64,000 nucleotides of DNA, taken from NCBI GenBank assembly GCA_900542525.1, contig UQNZ01000002.1, forward strand, positions 1 through 64,000, given 5' to 3'. Below are positions 17,787-26,241 of this stretch, one piece after another; the stretch's first letter is position 1, and every line of letters starts with the position of its first letter. The stretch comes from an uncultured Eggerthella sp. GTDB lineage: Bacteria > Actinomycetota > Coriobacteriia > Coriobacteriales > Eggerthellaceae. Under the pieces are notes generated by a model. The model ran no database searches. It was not told the DNA's origin and worked only from the letters and a program-made list of their open reading frames with translations. A program made the translations under genes and the position numbers.

Positions 17787-19766
17787 CTATAGCCCGCGTT
17801 CATGGCGCGGAGGAAAGAGGACCGCAATAGATGCCATGATGATGCCTGACGCGATCGCAAGCAGCAGGTAGATGAGGTCTGCCACATGGGAAAGCAAGAA
17901 GTTCGAAACGAGCGCAGGGAGCACGCATACGATAGCGGTTGCGCACGCCACACCGATAAGGCTCGAGCCGGTAGTACCGCGCGTAAAGAACAGCGAGGCA
18001 AGCGGAGCGCTGATGAGCCATGAGCCGATGATCGCCCACGTCATAGGGCTTTGCATGGTGGTGAGGATGTTGTTGTTCACTTCGGTCCACATATGGATGG
18101 TGCCGAATTGGAAGATATCCCACGAAGTGATGGAAACCGAACCCAGCCCTGCGAGCACGAGCGAAAGGAATGCCGCGAAGAGCGCCGAGAGAAATGCCTG
18201 AGCCGGCCTTAAGAAATAGCCGCAGATAAACGGCGCGAGCGAACCCAAGCTAATAGAGGAAGCGCAGGTGGAAAGCAGGATCGCATCTGCCTGGGGACTT
18301 CCGTTGCGCCCGATGAAGAACCACCATATAAAGGTAGCTACTACCACAAGGCTGCCCACGAGGATCGCATTATTATTCACAAGCGCGAACCCCAAAAGCG
18401 CGAATGCGAGAAGCGCCCCCAGATGCGGGATCGCAAAGGCTGCAACCGCCACGATCAAGAGTGCACTCCACAGCGCAGGCGATTCCCACCCGGGCAACAA
18501 GCTAAAATTAGAGAAAGCGACCGAGCTGATGAGCACGCAGCCCAAAAGCGCCAGGATGCGCAAGACGAGCGAATAGCGGCTTTTAATAGGAGTGCCTTCG
18601 TCGAATTCTTCGTCGTAGACATCTTCTGCTTTGGCAAAGGATGCTGGCGCTAGGCGCGGCTGCTTCGCCGCTTGGCGCGCGGCCTGTTTTTCCTTATGAC
18701 GAGCCCAGCGTCCATTGAGCGGATAGGCTGCTTGCCCTTCTTCGTTGTCAAGCACGCGATCTTCTTCATCGAGCTCTTCAGTGAACGGAGCATCATCCGT
18801 ATTCGCACCGATCGCTTCGCTCACAATAGCGCCGAGCTTCTTCACGCCCTGCTTGGGGTTGCCAAGCGCCGGCTTCGCATCACGCGCAAACGAATGGACC
18901 GAAGGATAGCGCCCTTCTTTGTCGGGTTCGAGCGCGCGGAAGATAGCGTCATCCAGATCTTCGCCAATACCCTCCATGAGCAGCGAAGGGATCACGATCT
19001 CGGCATCGTAGATCTTATCGAGCGCTTCATCGATCGAGGATGCGCGGAAGGGGTTTTCACCGCGCGCAAGCATTTCATAGGTGAGGCTTGCAAGCGCCCA
19101 TTGATCGCAGCGTTCGTCGAGCTCTTCGCGCTCCATCTGCTCAGGAGGCATGTAGCCGATCGTGCCGCCCGTGGCCACGCCGAAGCCGAAACCATCAGCC
19201 AGTCGCGCGAGGCCAAAATCAACCACTTTGACCTGCCCCTGCTTGTTGATGAGCACGTTATCGGGTTTCACATCCAAGTGAAGCACGTGATTCTTGTGCG
19301 CGACCTCGATCGCGTGCGAAACCGCCTTGAACACGGCCGCCACCATATCCGCATCGAGCGTTTCCGGGAAGTATTTCATGAGGTCGGTAAGCGAAATGCC
19401 ATCGACGAGCTCCATAATGATATAGGCCATATTGCCTTGGATCTCGAAGTCGTAGATCGAAGCAATGTTGGGATCGTTCAAAAGCGCTGCCGTGCGCGCC
19501 TCTTCAAGCCCAGGGATCGAACTTTGCTGGGCGAAATCAGAATCGAGCATGATGCTGACCGATTCATCGTTAGCGTACGGGTTTTGCAGGTTGTTCAGCC
19601 CTGCGTTGATCTGCTCAACCGAAAGCGTGCGCGTTGCCGCGTCTTCGAGTGGCAAGCACTTGATGGCCACCTCGCGATCGAGACGCGTATCCCACGCCAC
19701 TACGACCGTGGCGAATCCGCCCGAACCGGCTTCATAGGTTGGTTGGTATCGATCAAGAATAAGCAC
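17787..19766 (-). CDS. Membrane Ser/Thr protein kinase
   Basis: Residues 1-300 are a Hanks-type kinase: glycine loop GSGGFATV (14-21), K36 in VAIK, catalytic loop HLDVKPDN (163-170, D165), DFG (183-185) and GYMPPEQM. The usual Arg before the catalytic Asp is Leu, so activation-loop control may differ from RD kinases. About 45 extra residues lie between the K36 strand and helix C. Residues 300-405 are an acidic/basic linker. From about 407 there are roughly eight hydrophobic helices, in place of the PASTA repeats common in such kinases. GTG 19766 lies three bases after the larC stop, suggesting coupling. Confidence 0.9.
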   Translation of the reverse strand: MLILDRYQPTYEAGSGGFATVVVAWDTRLDREVAIKCLPLEDAATRTLSVEQINAGLNNLQNPYANDESVSIMLDSDFAQQSSIPGLEEARTAALLNDPNIASIYDFEIQGNMAYIIMELVDGISLTDLMKYFPETLDADMVAAVFKAVSHAIEVAHKNHVLHLDVKPDNVLINKQGQVKVVDFGLARLADGFGFGVATGGTIGYMPPEQMEREELDERCDQWALASLTYEMLARGENPFRASSIDEALDKIYDAEIVIPSLLMEGIGEDLDDAIFRALEPDKEGRYPSVHSFARDAKPALGNPKQGVKKLGAIVSEAIGANTDDAPFTEELDEEDRVLDNEEGQAAYPLNGRWARHKEKQAARQAAKQPRLAPASFAKAEDVYDEEFDEGTPIKSRYSLVLRILALLGCVLISSVAFSNFSLLPGWESPALWSALLIVAVAAFAIPHLGALLAFALLGFALVNNNAILVGSLVVVATFIWWFFIGRNGSPQADAILLSTCASSISLGSLAPFICGYFLRPAQAFLSALFAAFLSLVLAGLGSVSITSWDIFQFGTIHMWTEVNNNILTTMQSPMTWAIIGSWLISAPLASLFFTRGTTGSSLIGVACATAIVCVLPALVSNFLLSHVADLIYLLLAIASGIIMASIAVLFPPRHERGL

Positions 19767-19769
19767 GCT

Positions 19770-20318
19770 CTAGACCACGAACTCCTGCACGTACTGCTTG
19801 ATGATGGCTGCCGAAGTTGGCGTGCACAACTCGCCTTCGAGCGCTGGCGTTGCGCGCGGGATATCCTTGAGAATAGCGGCTGTTGCGGGCGCAGGAATAT
19901 CCATGAGCCCATGCGCGCACTGCACCTTGTCTTGCCCGGTTTGCACCGGTGTTGCAGTGATGCGCGTGGGCGCGAGCACGTAGAATGCCGTGCAGATAGC
20001 AAGCGCGTTACGGATGCCCGCTGCGTTGCCCACTTCATGGAAGTGCGTCTCTTCAACGCTGCAGCCATGAACGCTGGCTTCGGCCTCAGCCAGGATCGCG
20101 TAGACACCGCGAACGTTTTCCTTGAGCGCGTCGTCGATGGTCATTGCATCGATCGAAGCGTTGATCTCGCCGATCGAATGATGATGCTTATCGGGAATGG
20201 TCGTGTGATTCAAGATGTAATCGTAGCGCGTGCGCTGCTCGGGGTTCATGAACGCGAGCAGTTCATCGAGCAAGGTTGCGCGCGTGGCGCTTTTCGTAAG
20301 ATCGAGATGCAAATCCAT
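19770..20318 (-). CDS. larC: LarC1-like nickel-insertion protein, short form
   Basis: LarC uses CTP to insert nickel into the pyridinium pincer cofactor of lactate racemase. This 182-residue protein matches only the first (LarC1) part: HFHEVGNAAGIRNALAI and VQCAHGLMDIPAPATAAIL, then GELCTPTSAAI. It lacks both the usual N-terminal GISGDM segment and the whole LarC2 domain that binds CTP. No LarC2 frame follows; the kinase gene begins three bases after the stop. GGAGG precedes the ATG. It could be a minimal or partner-dependent LarC, or a decayed one. Confidence 0.8.
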   Translation of the reverse strand: MDLHLDLTKSATRATLLDELLAFMNPEQRTRYDYILNHTTIPDKHHHSIGEINASIDAMTIDDALKENVRGVYAILAEAEASVHGCSVEETHFHEVGNAAGIRNALAICTAFYVLAPTRITATPVQTGQDKVQCAHGLMDIPAPATAAILKDIPRATPALEGELCTPTSAAIIKQYVQEFVV

Positions 20319-20343
20319 AGATGCTTCCTCCGATCGAGTTCTC

Positions 20344-21111
20344 TTATTGTTGTTGTGTGAGGTGATTGATCAGGCTTGCCTGGTAGCCCGCACCGAAACC
20401 GTTGTCGATGTTCACCACGCTCACGCCGCTTGCGCAGGAATTGAGCATCGCGAGCAACGCTGCCACCCCGCCGAACGAGGCTCCATACCCCACGCTGGTG
20501 GGAACCGCAAGTACGGGGCACGAAACCATGCCACCGATCACACTCGCAAGCGCGCCTTCCATGCCCGCAACCGCAATGACCACCTGGGCCTCCATGAGCT
20601 CATCGAGATGCGCGAGCAGACGGTGAATACCGGAAACCCCCACATCGTAGAGACGCACCACCTTGTTGCCGAGTGCTTCTGCCGTGAGTGCCGCTTCTTC
20701 GCTTACCGCCAAATCGCTCGTGCCTGCTGCTGCGACCACGATCGTACCGTTGCCCGTAGGCTCTGGCACCTTGCCTACAATAGCTAGCTGAGGAATTTTG
20801 TGATAGGTGAATCCCACTTCCACAAAATCCGCCGCCAGCAGTGCGGCGTTTTCTGCACAAACACGCGTGATCAGGATGCACGTTTGACCATGATCGAGCA
20901 ACGATTGGCAGATGCCTTTGATCTGCTCGTACGTTTTAGAAGCGCCATAGATTACCTCAGCAGCACCTTGGCGCACTTCGCGATGGTGATCGACCTTAGC
21001 ATATCCCAAGTCGGAGAAGGGCTCTTTGCGCAACGCAAGCAATGCTGCATCGACTGTGGTATTTCCCGCAACAAGCTCTTCGAGCACGGTACGAATGTCT
21101 TCGGCGGCCAT
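20344..21111 (-). CDS. larB: Nickel pincer cofactor biosynthesis protein LarB
   Basis: LarB carboxylates and hydrolyses nicotinate adenine dinucleotide at the start of nickel-pincer cofactor synthesis. The 255-residue protein has the N-terminal helical region and the PurE-like C-terminal domain with VVAAAGTSDLAVSEEA, DVGVSGIHRLL, AVAGMEGALASV and AVPTSVGYGASFGG. Length and motifs are typical. ATG 21111 has AAGGAG eight bases upstream; an ATG seven codons earlier overlaps that site. It is in a run with larE (111-bp gap) and larC1 (25-bp gap). Confidence 0.92.
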   Translation of the reverse strand: MAAEDIRTVLEELVAGNTTVDAALLALRKEPFSDLGYAKVDHHREVRQGAAEVIYGASKTYEQIKGICQSLLDHGQTCILITRVCAENAALLAADFVEVGFTYHKIPQLAIVGKVPEPTGNGTIVVAAAGTSDLAVSEEAALTAEALGNKVVRLYDVGVSGIHRLLAHLDELMEAQVVIAVAGMEGALASVIGGMVSCPVLAVPTSVGYGASFGGVAALLAMLNSCASGVSVVNIDNGFGAGYQASLINHLTQQQ

Positions 21112-21222
21112 AGTCCCTTCTCCTTCCATCATCCTTGAGCTTGAAATCGTTGCGTGCAGTATACACGGTGCTTTACACCCTGCGTTCTTACACCTCTCAA
21201 GGTTACCATGTTAAGTATCGGT

Positions 21223-21849
21223 TTAGCGCTCACGCCAGTCTTCCTGCACAAAGGATGCAAGGAGTTCAGGAGTTATGGGGCAATTCGCCTCGACACGTGT
21301 TGCGAGGCAAGAATAATTCGGCTTATCTGCAGTGACCAGTCCCATCTTGCGCGAAAGATCGCGAATCTGCTCTTTCGTAAGGGCCGCCTCACGCAGAGGC
21401 GAGCGCACGTTCAACTCTTCGATCGCGCGGAAACCCGGACGATGCGCAGGGTTGTCGGAAGCGTTCGTGCCGTCGATCAGCACTTCGATGCCTTCGCGGG
21501 CTGCCGCTTCTTTAATGGTGGTGAAGATGACCTTCTTGCAGTGGTAGCACCGATCGGGCGGATTCGCGGTAACTTCAGGATGCGCGAAGATGTCGAGCGT
21601 GAGCAGGGTCGTTCCGCTTCCCAACTGATCAGCTGCCAGGCGTGCATCATCTGCTTCGAAGGCATACTGAAACGCCGTGTTCACCGTGAAGGGGCGCACT
21701 TCAGCTCCACTTGCCAACGCGCAGGCGAGCAGAAAGACCGAGTCGCACCCGCCCGAATAGGCAAGTGCGACTCGTGGATGTTCGCAGAAGAAACGCCTGA
21801 GCGCCTCGGGCACGAACGGTGCGATCTGTTCGAGATCGAGCTGTTGCAC
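21223..21849 (-). CDS. larE: Sacrificial sulfur transferase LarE (short C-terminus)
   Basis: LarE is a PP-loop ATP pyrophosphatase that thiolates the pincer precursor, giving up its own Cys sulfur. The 208-residue protein shows the PP-loop YSGGCDS (30-36), RCYHCK, VLIDGTNASDN and the sacrificial Cys in NYSCLATR. It stops about 20 residues later, whereas the family usually runs to about 270 with a further beta-rich part. No continuation was found in other frames. Its start lies two bases after the aldo/keto reductase stop, so the genes are coupled. No larA is visible in the window. Confidence 0.88.
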   Translation of the reverse strand: MQQLDLEQIAPFVPEALRRFFCEHPRVALAYSGGCDSVFLLACALASGAEVRPFTVNTAFQYAFEADDARLAADQLGSGTTLLTLDIFAHPEVTANPPDRCYHCKKVIFTTIKEAAAREGIEVLIDGTNASDNPAHRPGFRAIEELNVRSPLREAALTKEQIRDLSRKMGLVTADKPNYSCLATRVEANCPITPELLASFVQEDWRER

Positions 21850-21851
21850 AA

Positions 21852-23012
21852 CTAGTCTTCGCCCAGCAGCATATCGATCTTAGGCATCCAAGAGCTGATG
21901 GCAATGTGCTGCGGGCAGATCTCTTCGCAGGAACCGCAACTCGTGCAGTTTTCAGCGGTGCGGCCGAATTTCGGCACTTCAACCTCGTAGTATTCGCGCG
22001 CCATATCCATATCGTCGTAGAGGAAACGCATGTTATAGGCCGTGATGTTGTACGGGATGACGATCTTCTCAGGGCAATATTCCACGCAGTAGTTGCAGCC
22101 GGTGCAAGGAATGACCGAGAACTGGCTGAAACTTTCGCGAAGCTGCTCGATCACAGCCGTATCTTCAGCAGAGAGCATGCCGGGCTTGGCCTTTTCCGCG
22201 AATGCGATATCTTCTTGGAGCATTTCCATGCTGCTCATACCTGAGAGCACGGTGCTTACTTCAGGCATGTTCCAGAGCCAATCGAAGGCCAGCTCGACCG
22301 GGGATTTGTCGGTTGCCTTATCGAGCACTTCCTGCACCTTCGGCGGCAGATCGACCAAGAAACCACCACGCAGAGGCTCCATGACGATAACACCCAAGCC
22401 GCGCTCAGCTGCGAGCTTTAAGCCCTTGAGCCCCGCTTGGAACTCCTGATCGTAGTAGTTCAGCTGAATCTGGCAGAAATCCCAGTCGGCAGCATCAAGC
22501 ACTTCTTCGAAGAGCTCGAAATCGTCGTGGAACGAAAAGCCGATGTGATTCACACGGCCGTCTTCCTTCGCTTTGACGATGCTCTCAACAGCGCCAACCT
22601 TCTTACAGCGCTTCCAGCTGCCACCGTTAAGTGAGTGGAGCATGTAGAAATCGATATGATCGGTCTGCAGACGCTCGAGCTGCTTCGCGAGTAGGCTGTC
22701 GAAATCATTTTCGGTCTTGTACATCCAGGTGGGAGACTTGGTAGCCAGATAAACCTTGTCGCGGTAGCCACCCGCCAGCGCCTGACCCACGATCTTTTCT
22801 GAGTTGCCACCCACATAGTTGAACGCAGTATCGATGTAGTTGATACCGTGATCGATAGCGTAGCGCACCATTTCGATGGTCTTTTCGACATCGACATCGT
22901 CGATGTGCGTGCTGTTGCCTGCCTGGCCGCCTTCTTTCAGCGGAAGGCGCATCATGCCGAAGCCGAGCGGGCTTACTTTGCATCCAGTCTTGCCGATCTC
23001 TCTATATTCCAT
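21852..23012 (-). CDS. Aldo/keto reductase with 2x[4Fe-4S] ferredoxin domain
   Basis: The 386-residue protein has an AKR barrel (about 1-280) with conserved GFGMMRLP, YIDTAFNY and a catalytic Lys in ATKSP. A C-terminal ferredoxin-like domain (about 280-386) carries CTGCNYCVEYCP and CTSCGSCEEICP clusters. Such fusions are common in anaerobes and probably couple reduction or oxidation of an aldehyde, ketone or hydroxy acid to ferredoxin electrons. ATG 23012 has AAAGGA upstream. The gene heads the run to larE-larB-larC1-kinase. Confidence 0.9.
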   Translation of the reverse strand: MEYREIGKTGCKVSPLGFGMMRLPLKEGGQAGNSTHIDDVDVEKTIEMVRYAIDHGINYIDTAFNYVGGNSEKIVGQALAGGYRDKVYLATKSPTWMYKTENDFDSLLAKQLERLQTDHIDFYMLHSLNGGSWKRCKKVGAVESIVKAKEDGRVNHIGFSFHDDFELFEEVLDAADWDFCQIQLNYYDQEFQAGLKGLKLAAERGLGVIVMEPLRGGFLVDLPPKVQEVLDKATDKSPVELAFDWLWNMPEVSTVLSGMSSMEMLQEDIAFAEKAKPGMLSAEDTAVIEQLRESFSQFSVIPCTGCNYCVEYCPEKIVIPYNITAYNMRFLYDDMDMAREYYEVEVPKFGRTAENCTSCGSCEEICPQHIAISSWMPKIDMLLGED

Positions 23013-23083
23013 AGGATGGGTTCCTTTCACTTCAACCTCTTCATTAGTAGTTTACTACGACACCACGAGGCCGTAAGACAAGA

Positions 23084-23110
23084 AGTGCATGGCATCGATC
23101 GCCATGCACT
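23084..23110 (-). terminator. Perfect hairpin downstream of the purF-like gene
   Basis: AGTGCATGGC (23084-23093) and GCCATGCACT (23101-23110) form a 10-bp perfect stem with a 7-nt loop. On the minus strand it is followed by TTCTTGTCTT, a U-rich tail. It fits a terminator for the purF-like gene ahead of the aldo/keto reductase operon. Confidence 0.7.
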
Positions 23111-23183
23111 ATAGATTCATTGGATGAAACGAACACGGTGGGAAGGGCGCCGGAGCGAGCGCGCCCGAACAAACTGGAGCGGA

Positions 23184-24608
23184 CTACTCTTTGCCGTTCC
23201 AGCAGTAGGTGCAAATCTTCGACGGATCAATGCCGATCGCCTCGATCATGCCCTCGAGCGATTGATAGCGCAGCGAGTCAAAGCCCATATCCTCGCAGAT
23301 GGTCTTGAGCAGGCATTTTCCGCGCTCAGTTGACGCATCGGCGTACTCTTCAAGGTGCTGCTGACCTTCATCGCCTTCAAGCTGCTGCACCACGCGACGC
23401 GCGATCAGATCCATCTCGGACTTGCTGCTCGAGAAGTTCAGGTACTTGCAGTTGAACATGATGGGCGGGCAGGCCGAACGCATATGCACCGCCTTCGCGC
23501 CGGAGCCATAGAGGAACTCGACCGTTTCGCGCAACTGCGTACCGCGCACGATGGAATCGTCCACGAACAGGAGCTCTTTGTCTTTGATGAGCTCGGGCAC
23601 CGAGATCTGCTTGAGCTTAGCCACTTTGTTGCGCACGTCCTGATTCTCTGGCATGAACGAGCGCTGCCAGGTGGGCGTGTACTTGATGAACGGACGACCG
23701 AATGCCGTCTTGCTCTCGGTGGAATAGCCGATAGCGTGCGGCGTGCCCGAATCGGGAATTCCTGCCACGTAGTCGAGCTCGGGGATACCCACTTGCTCAG
23801 CTTCGTCGCGCGCCATGACCGCACCATTGCGGTAGCGCATGACCTCGACGTTCATGCCTTCATAGGTGGAGGTGGGATAGCCATAGTAGGTCCAGAGGAA
23901 GGCGCAGATCTTCATCTCTTCGCCGGCTGGCGCGAGCGTTTCGTAACCATCAGCCGTGATATTCACGATCTCGGCGGGGCCCAGCTCGTAGACCGTTTCG
24001 TAATCGATCTTCTGGTAAGCGAACGACTCGAATGAAGCGCAGTAGCCTTCGTGGTTCTTGCCGATGAGCACCGGCAAACGACCGAGCCTATCGCGCGCGG
24101 CGATGATGTTGCCCTCTTCGGTCATGAGCAGCAGCGTCATGGAGCCTTCGACCTTTTCCTGCACGTGCTTGATGCCGGAAACGAAATCGTCTTCTTGGTT
24201 GATGAGCGCTGCGACCAGTTCAGTCTCGTTCACCTTGCCCGAGCTCATGGCCATGAATTGGTTGCCATGATCGGCGAAGTATTCTTCGATGAGCGCATCG
24301 GCGTTGTTGATCACGCCGCAGGTGGTGAGCGCGAACACGCCTAGGTGCGAGCGAACGAGCAGCGGTTGCGGGTCGCTGTCGGAAATGCAGCCGATGCCGC
24401 TGGTGCCTTCGAAGGTTGCGAGGTCTTTCTCGAATTTGGTGCGGAACGGGGTGTTCTCCACGTTGTGAATCTGGCGCTGGAAGCCGCGTTCCTTGCTGAA
24501 GATGATCATACCCGCGCGCTTCGTTCCCAGGTGGGAGTGGTAATCAACTCCGAAGAACACGTCCAAACTCACGTCTCTGTGCGAAACTGCACCGAAATAT
24601 CCGCCCAC
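23184..24608 (-). CDS. PurF-like amidophosphoribosyltransferase lacking N-terminal Cys
   Basis: PurF makes 5-phosphoribosylamine from PRPP and glutamine, using an N-terminal Cys nucleophile. This 474-residue homologue keeps the whole fold and the PRPP loop LFVDDSIVRGTQ. It also keeps a C-terminal CTYC that, with earlier cysteines (CPPIMFNC), resembles the iron-sulfur ligands of the Bacillus-type enzyme. The expected CGVFG start is GGYFG, and the oxyanion Asn-Gly is CG in TTCGVINN, so glutaminase activity is unlikely. GTG 24608 follows GGAGG by six bases and puts GGYFG at residues 2-6; no Cys precedes it. It may use free ammonia or a partner glutaminase, or do another PRPP reaction. Confidence 0.85.
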   Translation of the reverse strand: MGGYFGAVSHRDVSLDVFFGVDYHSHLGTKRAGMIIFSKERGFQRQIHNVENTPFRTKFEKDLATFEGTSGIGCISDSDPQPLLVRSHLGVFALTTCGVINNADALIEEYFADHGNQFMAMSSGKVNETELVAALINQEDDFVSGIKHVQEKVEGSMTLLLMTEEGNIIAARDRLGRLPVLIGKNHEGYCASFESFAYQKIDYETVYELGPAEIVNITADGYETLAPAGEEMKICAFLWTYYGYPTSTYEGMNVEVMRYRNGAVMARDEAEQVGIPELDYVAGIPDSGTPHAIGYSTESKTAFGRPFIKYTPTWQRSFMPENQDVRNKVAKLKQISVPELIKDKELLFVDDSIVRGTQLRETVEFLYGSGAKAVHMRSACPPIMFNCKYLNFSSSKSEMDLIARRVVQQLEGDEGQQHLEEYADASTERGKCLLKTICEDMGFDSLRYQSLEGMIEAIGIDPSKICTYCWNGKE

Positions 24609-25000
24609 GCTAAACCTCCAAAAACGCGCGTTGTTTCTACCTTCAAAAGTATACGCTGCTTGGCGCGAAGTGCGGGTGATCAATAGCGGATTGATGAAGA
24701 AAAAGAAGGTGAAGTGCCCGCGGCGTTTTCGCGTGGCGGGCTTGTCACTACAGCTGCTCGCTTACTGTTAACGTCGTAGATACCAACCGCGGCTGCGCAA
24801 GCGTGACATATCCTTCGCCCTACGACTCCAAACATAAATAAAATAGAAGAAACTGCGTTCCTTTCTTTAGCTGGCTACCTGACAGAACCCGCGTGGTATG
24901 ATTACTCGCACATGCCAACAAAAAACTCGGTATTTTCAATGCGTACTCCAAATATCGCACTGAAGTTATCATGATTCTTAGCATACAAGGAGTAACTTTT
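24609..25000. other. Intergenic, divergent purF-like/ychF region
   Basis: 392 bases with no credible gene, holding the control regions of both divergent genes. A GC-rich imperfect hairpin (GCCCGC ... GCGGGC, around 24717-24740) is visible. No purine riboswitch or confident promoter could be read. Confidence 0.5.
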
Positions 25001-26065
25001 ATGGCGCTTTCCATCGGTATCGTCGGACTTCCCAACGTCGGCAAATCAACGCTGTTCACCGCCCTTACTAATAAAGGGGGTTTGGCGGCGAATTATCCGT
25101 TCGCCACCATCGAGCCGAACGTGGGCATCGTGCCCGTGCCTGATGCGCGCATGGACCGCCTGGCCGAAATCGATAACCCCGATCGCATTGTGCCGGCCAC
25201 GGTCGAGTTCGTGGATATTGCGGGCTTGGTTGAGGGCGCTTCACACGGCGAAGGCTTGGGCAACCAGTTCTTGCACAACATTCGTGAGACCGACGCTATC
25301 TGTGAAGTGGTGCGCTTCTTCAGCGATCCTGATGTGGTGCATGTGGCTGGCAAGGTCGATCCTGCGAGCGATGTCGAGACCATCAAGACCGAGCTTGTGC
25401 TGGCCGATCTGGCTACGATCGAGAAGGCGAAGCCACGCCTTGAGAAGGATGCCAAGCGCGGGAAAGATGCTGCGAAGAAGCTTGATGCTGTGCTGAAGGT
25501 TGAAGAAGGTCTGAACGAAGGCAAGCGTGCGCTGCAGCTCGATCTAACTGACGAGGAGCGCGAACTTATCTACGATTTGCATCTGCTGACCATGAAGCCG
25601 ATGCTCTACATTGCCAACGTGGACGAGGATGCGCTTGATTCCGATTTCGCCGAGATCGACGGTGTGGCGCCCGTACCGATCAGCGCGAAGGTGGAGGCGG
25701 ATCTGGCGGAGCTCGATCCGGCTGAGGCAGCAGAGTATCTGGAAGCCATGGGGCTTGAAGAATCTGGCTTGGCGCGCTTGGTGCGCGAGGCTTATCACCT
25801 GCTGGGGTTGCAGAGCTTCTTCACGAGCGGACCGATGGAAGTACGCGCGTGGACTATCCCGATCGGCGCGAAGGCTCCTCAGGCTGCTGGCACCATCCAC
25901 ACCGATTTCGAACGCGGATTCATCAAGGCCGAGACTGCGAGCTTCGAAGACTATTCTGCTTACGATGGCGAGAAAGGCTGCCGCGATGCGGGCAAGCTTC
26001 GCCAAGAAGGCAAAGATTACGTGGTGCAGGATGGCGATGTCATGCACTTTAAATTCAATGTGTAG
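25001..26065 (+). CDS. ychF: Ribosome-associated ATPase/GTPase YchF
   Basis: OBG-family P-loop NTPase (OLA1/YchF) that prefers ATP and binds ribosomes and nucleic acid. The 354-residue protein has the G1 loop GLPNVGKST (8-16), FVDIAGLVEGAS with G3, the non-canonical NxxE-type G4 (ANVDED), a coiled-coil insert (about 130-200) and a C-terminal TGS domain (about 270-354). ATG 25001 has AAGGAG eight bases upstream, so the N-terminus matches other YchF proteins. Stands as a single gene. Confidence 0.97.
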   Translation: MALSIGIVGLPNVGKSTLFTALTNKGGLAANYPFATIEPNVGIVPVPDARMDRLAEIDNPDRIVPATVEFVDIAGLVEGASHGEGLGNQFLHNIRETDAICEVVRFFSDPDVVHVAGKVDPASDVETIKTELVLADLATIEKAKPRLEKDAKRGKDAAKKLDAVLKVEEGLNEGKRALQLDLTDEERELIYDLHLLTMKPMLYIANVDEDALDSDFAEIDGVAPVPISAKVEADLAELDPAEAAEYLEAMGLEESGLARLVREAYHLLGLQSFFTSGPMEVRAWTIPIGAKAPQAAGTIHTDFERGFIKAETASFEDYSAYDGEKGCRDAGKLRQEGKDYVVQDGDVMHFKFNV

Positions 26066-26183
26066 CTGATTTCCTACTCTGAACTGGGGCTTTGTTCGCT
26101 GAATTACCTTAAATTACTTGATTTACAACATTCATACAGCGAATTTGTTGTACGTTTGTTGTAAGTGCGAAAAACTTTCTGAA

Positions 26184-26210
26184 AGCGCTGCTTCGATTTG
26201 AGGCGGCGCT
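26184..26210. terminator. Weak hairpin between convergent ychF and SNF-transporter genes
   Basis: AGCGCTGC (26184-26191) pairs with GCGGCGCT (26203-26210) through one G-U pair, followed by a broken T-rich stretch. Position between convergent stops suggests a terminator; the structure is only moderate. Confidence 0.4.
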
Positions 26211-26241
26211 ATTCATATTTACGTGAAAGTCGTGCCGTGAC

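Noticed and set aside
19770..19772. larC1-larC2 frameshift fusion as in Lactobacillus
   Set aside because: No LarC2-like reading frame follows in any frame; the kinase gene starts three bases later.
24684..25000. Purine riboswitch upstream of the purF-like gene
   Set aside because: No purine-aptamer core could be matched in the spacer; only a GC-rich hairpin is present.
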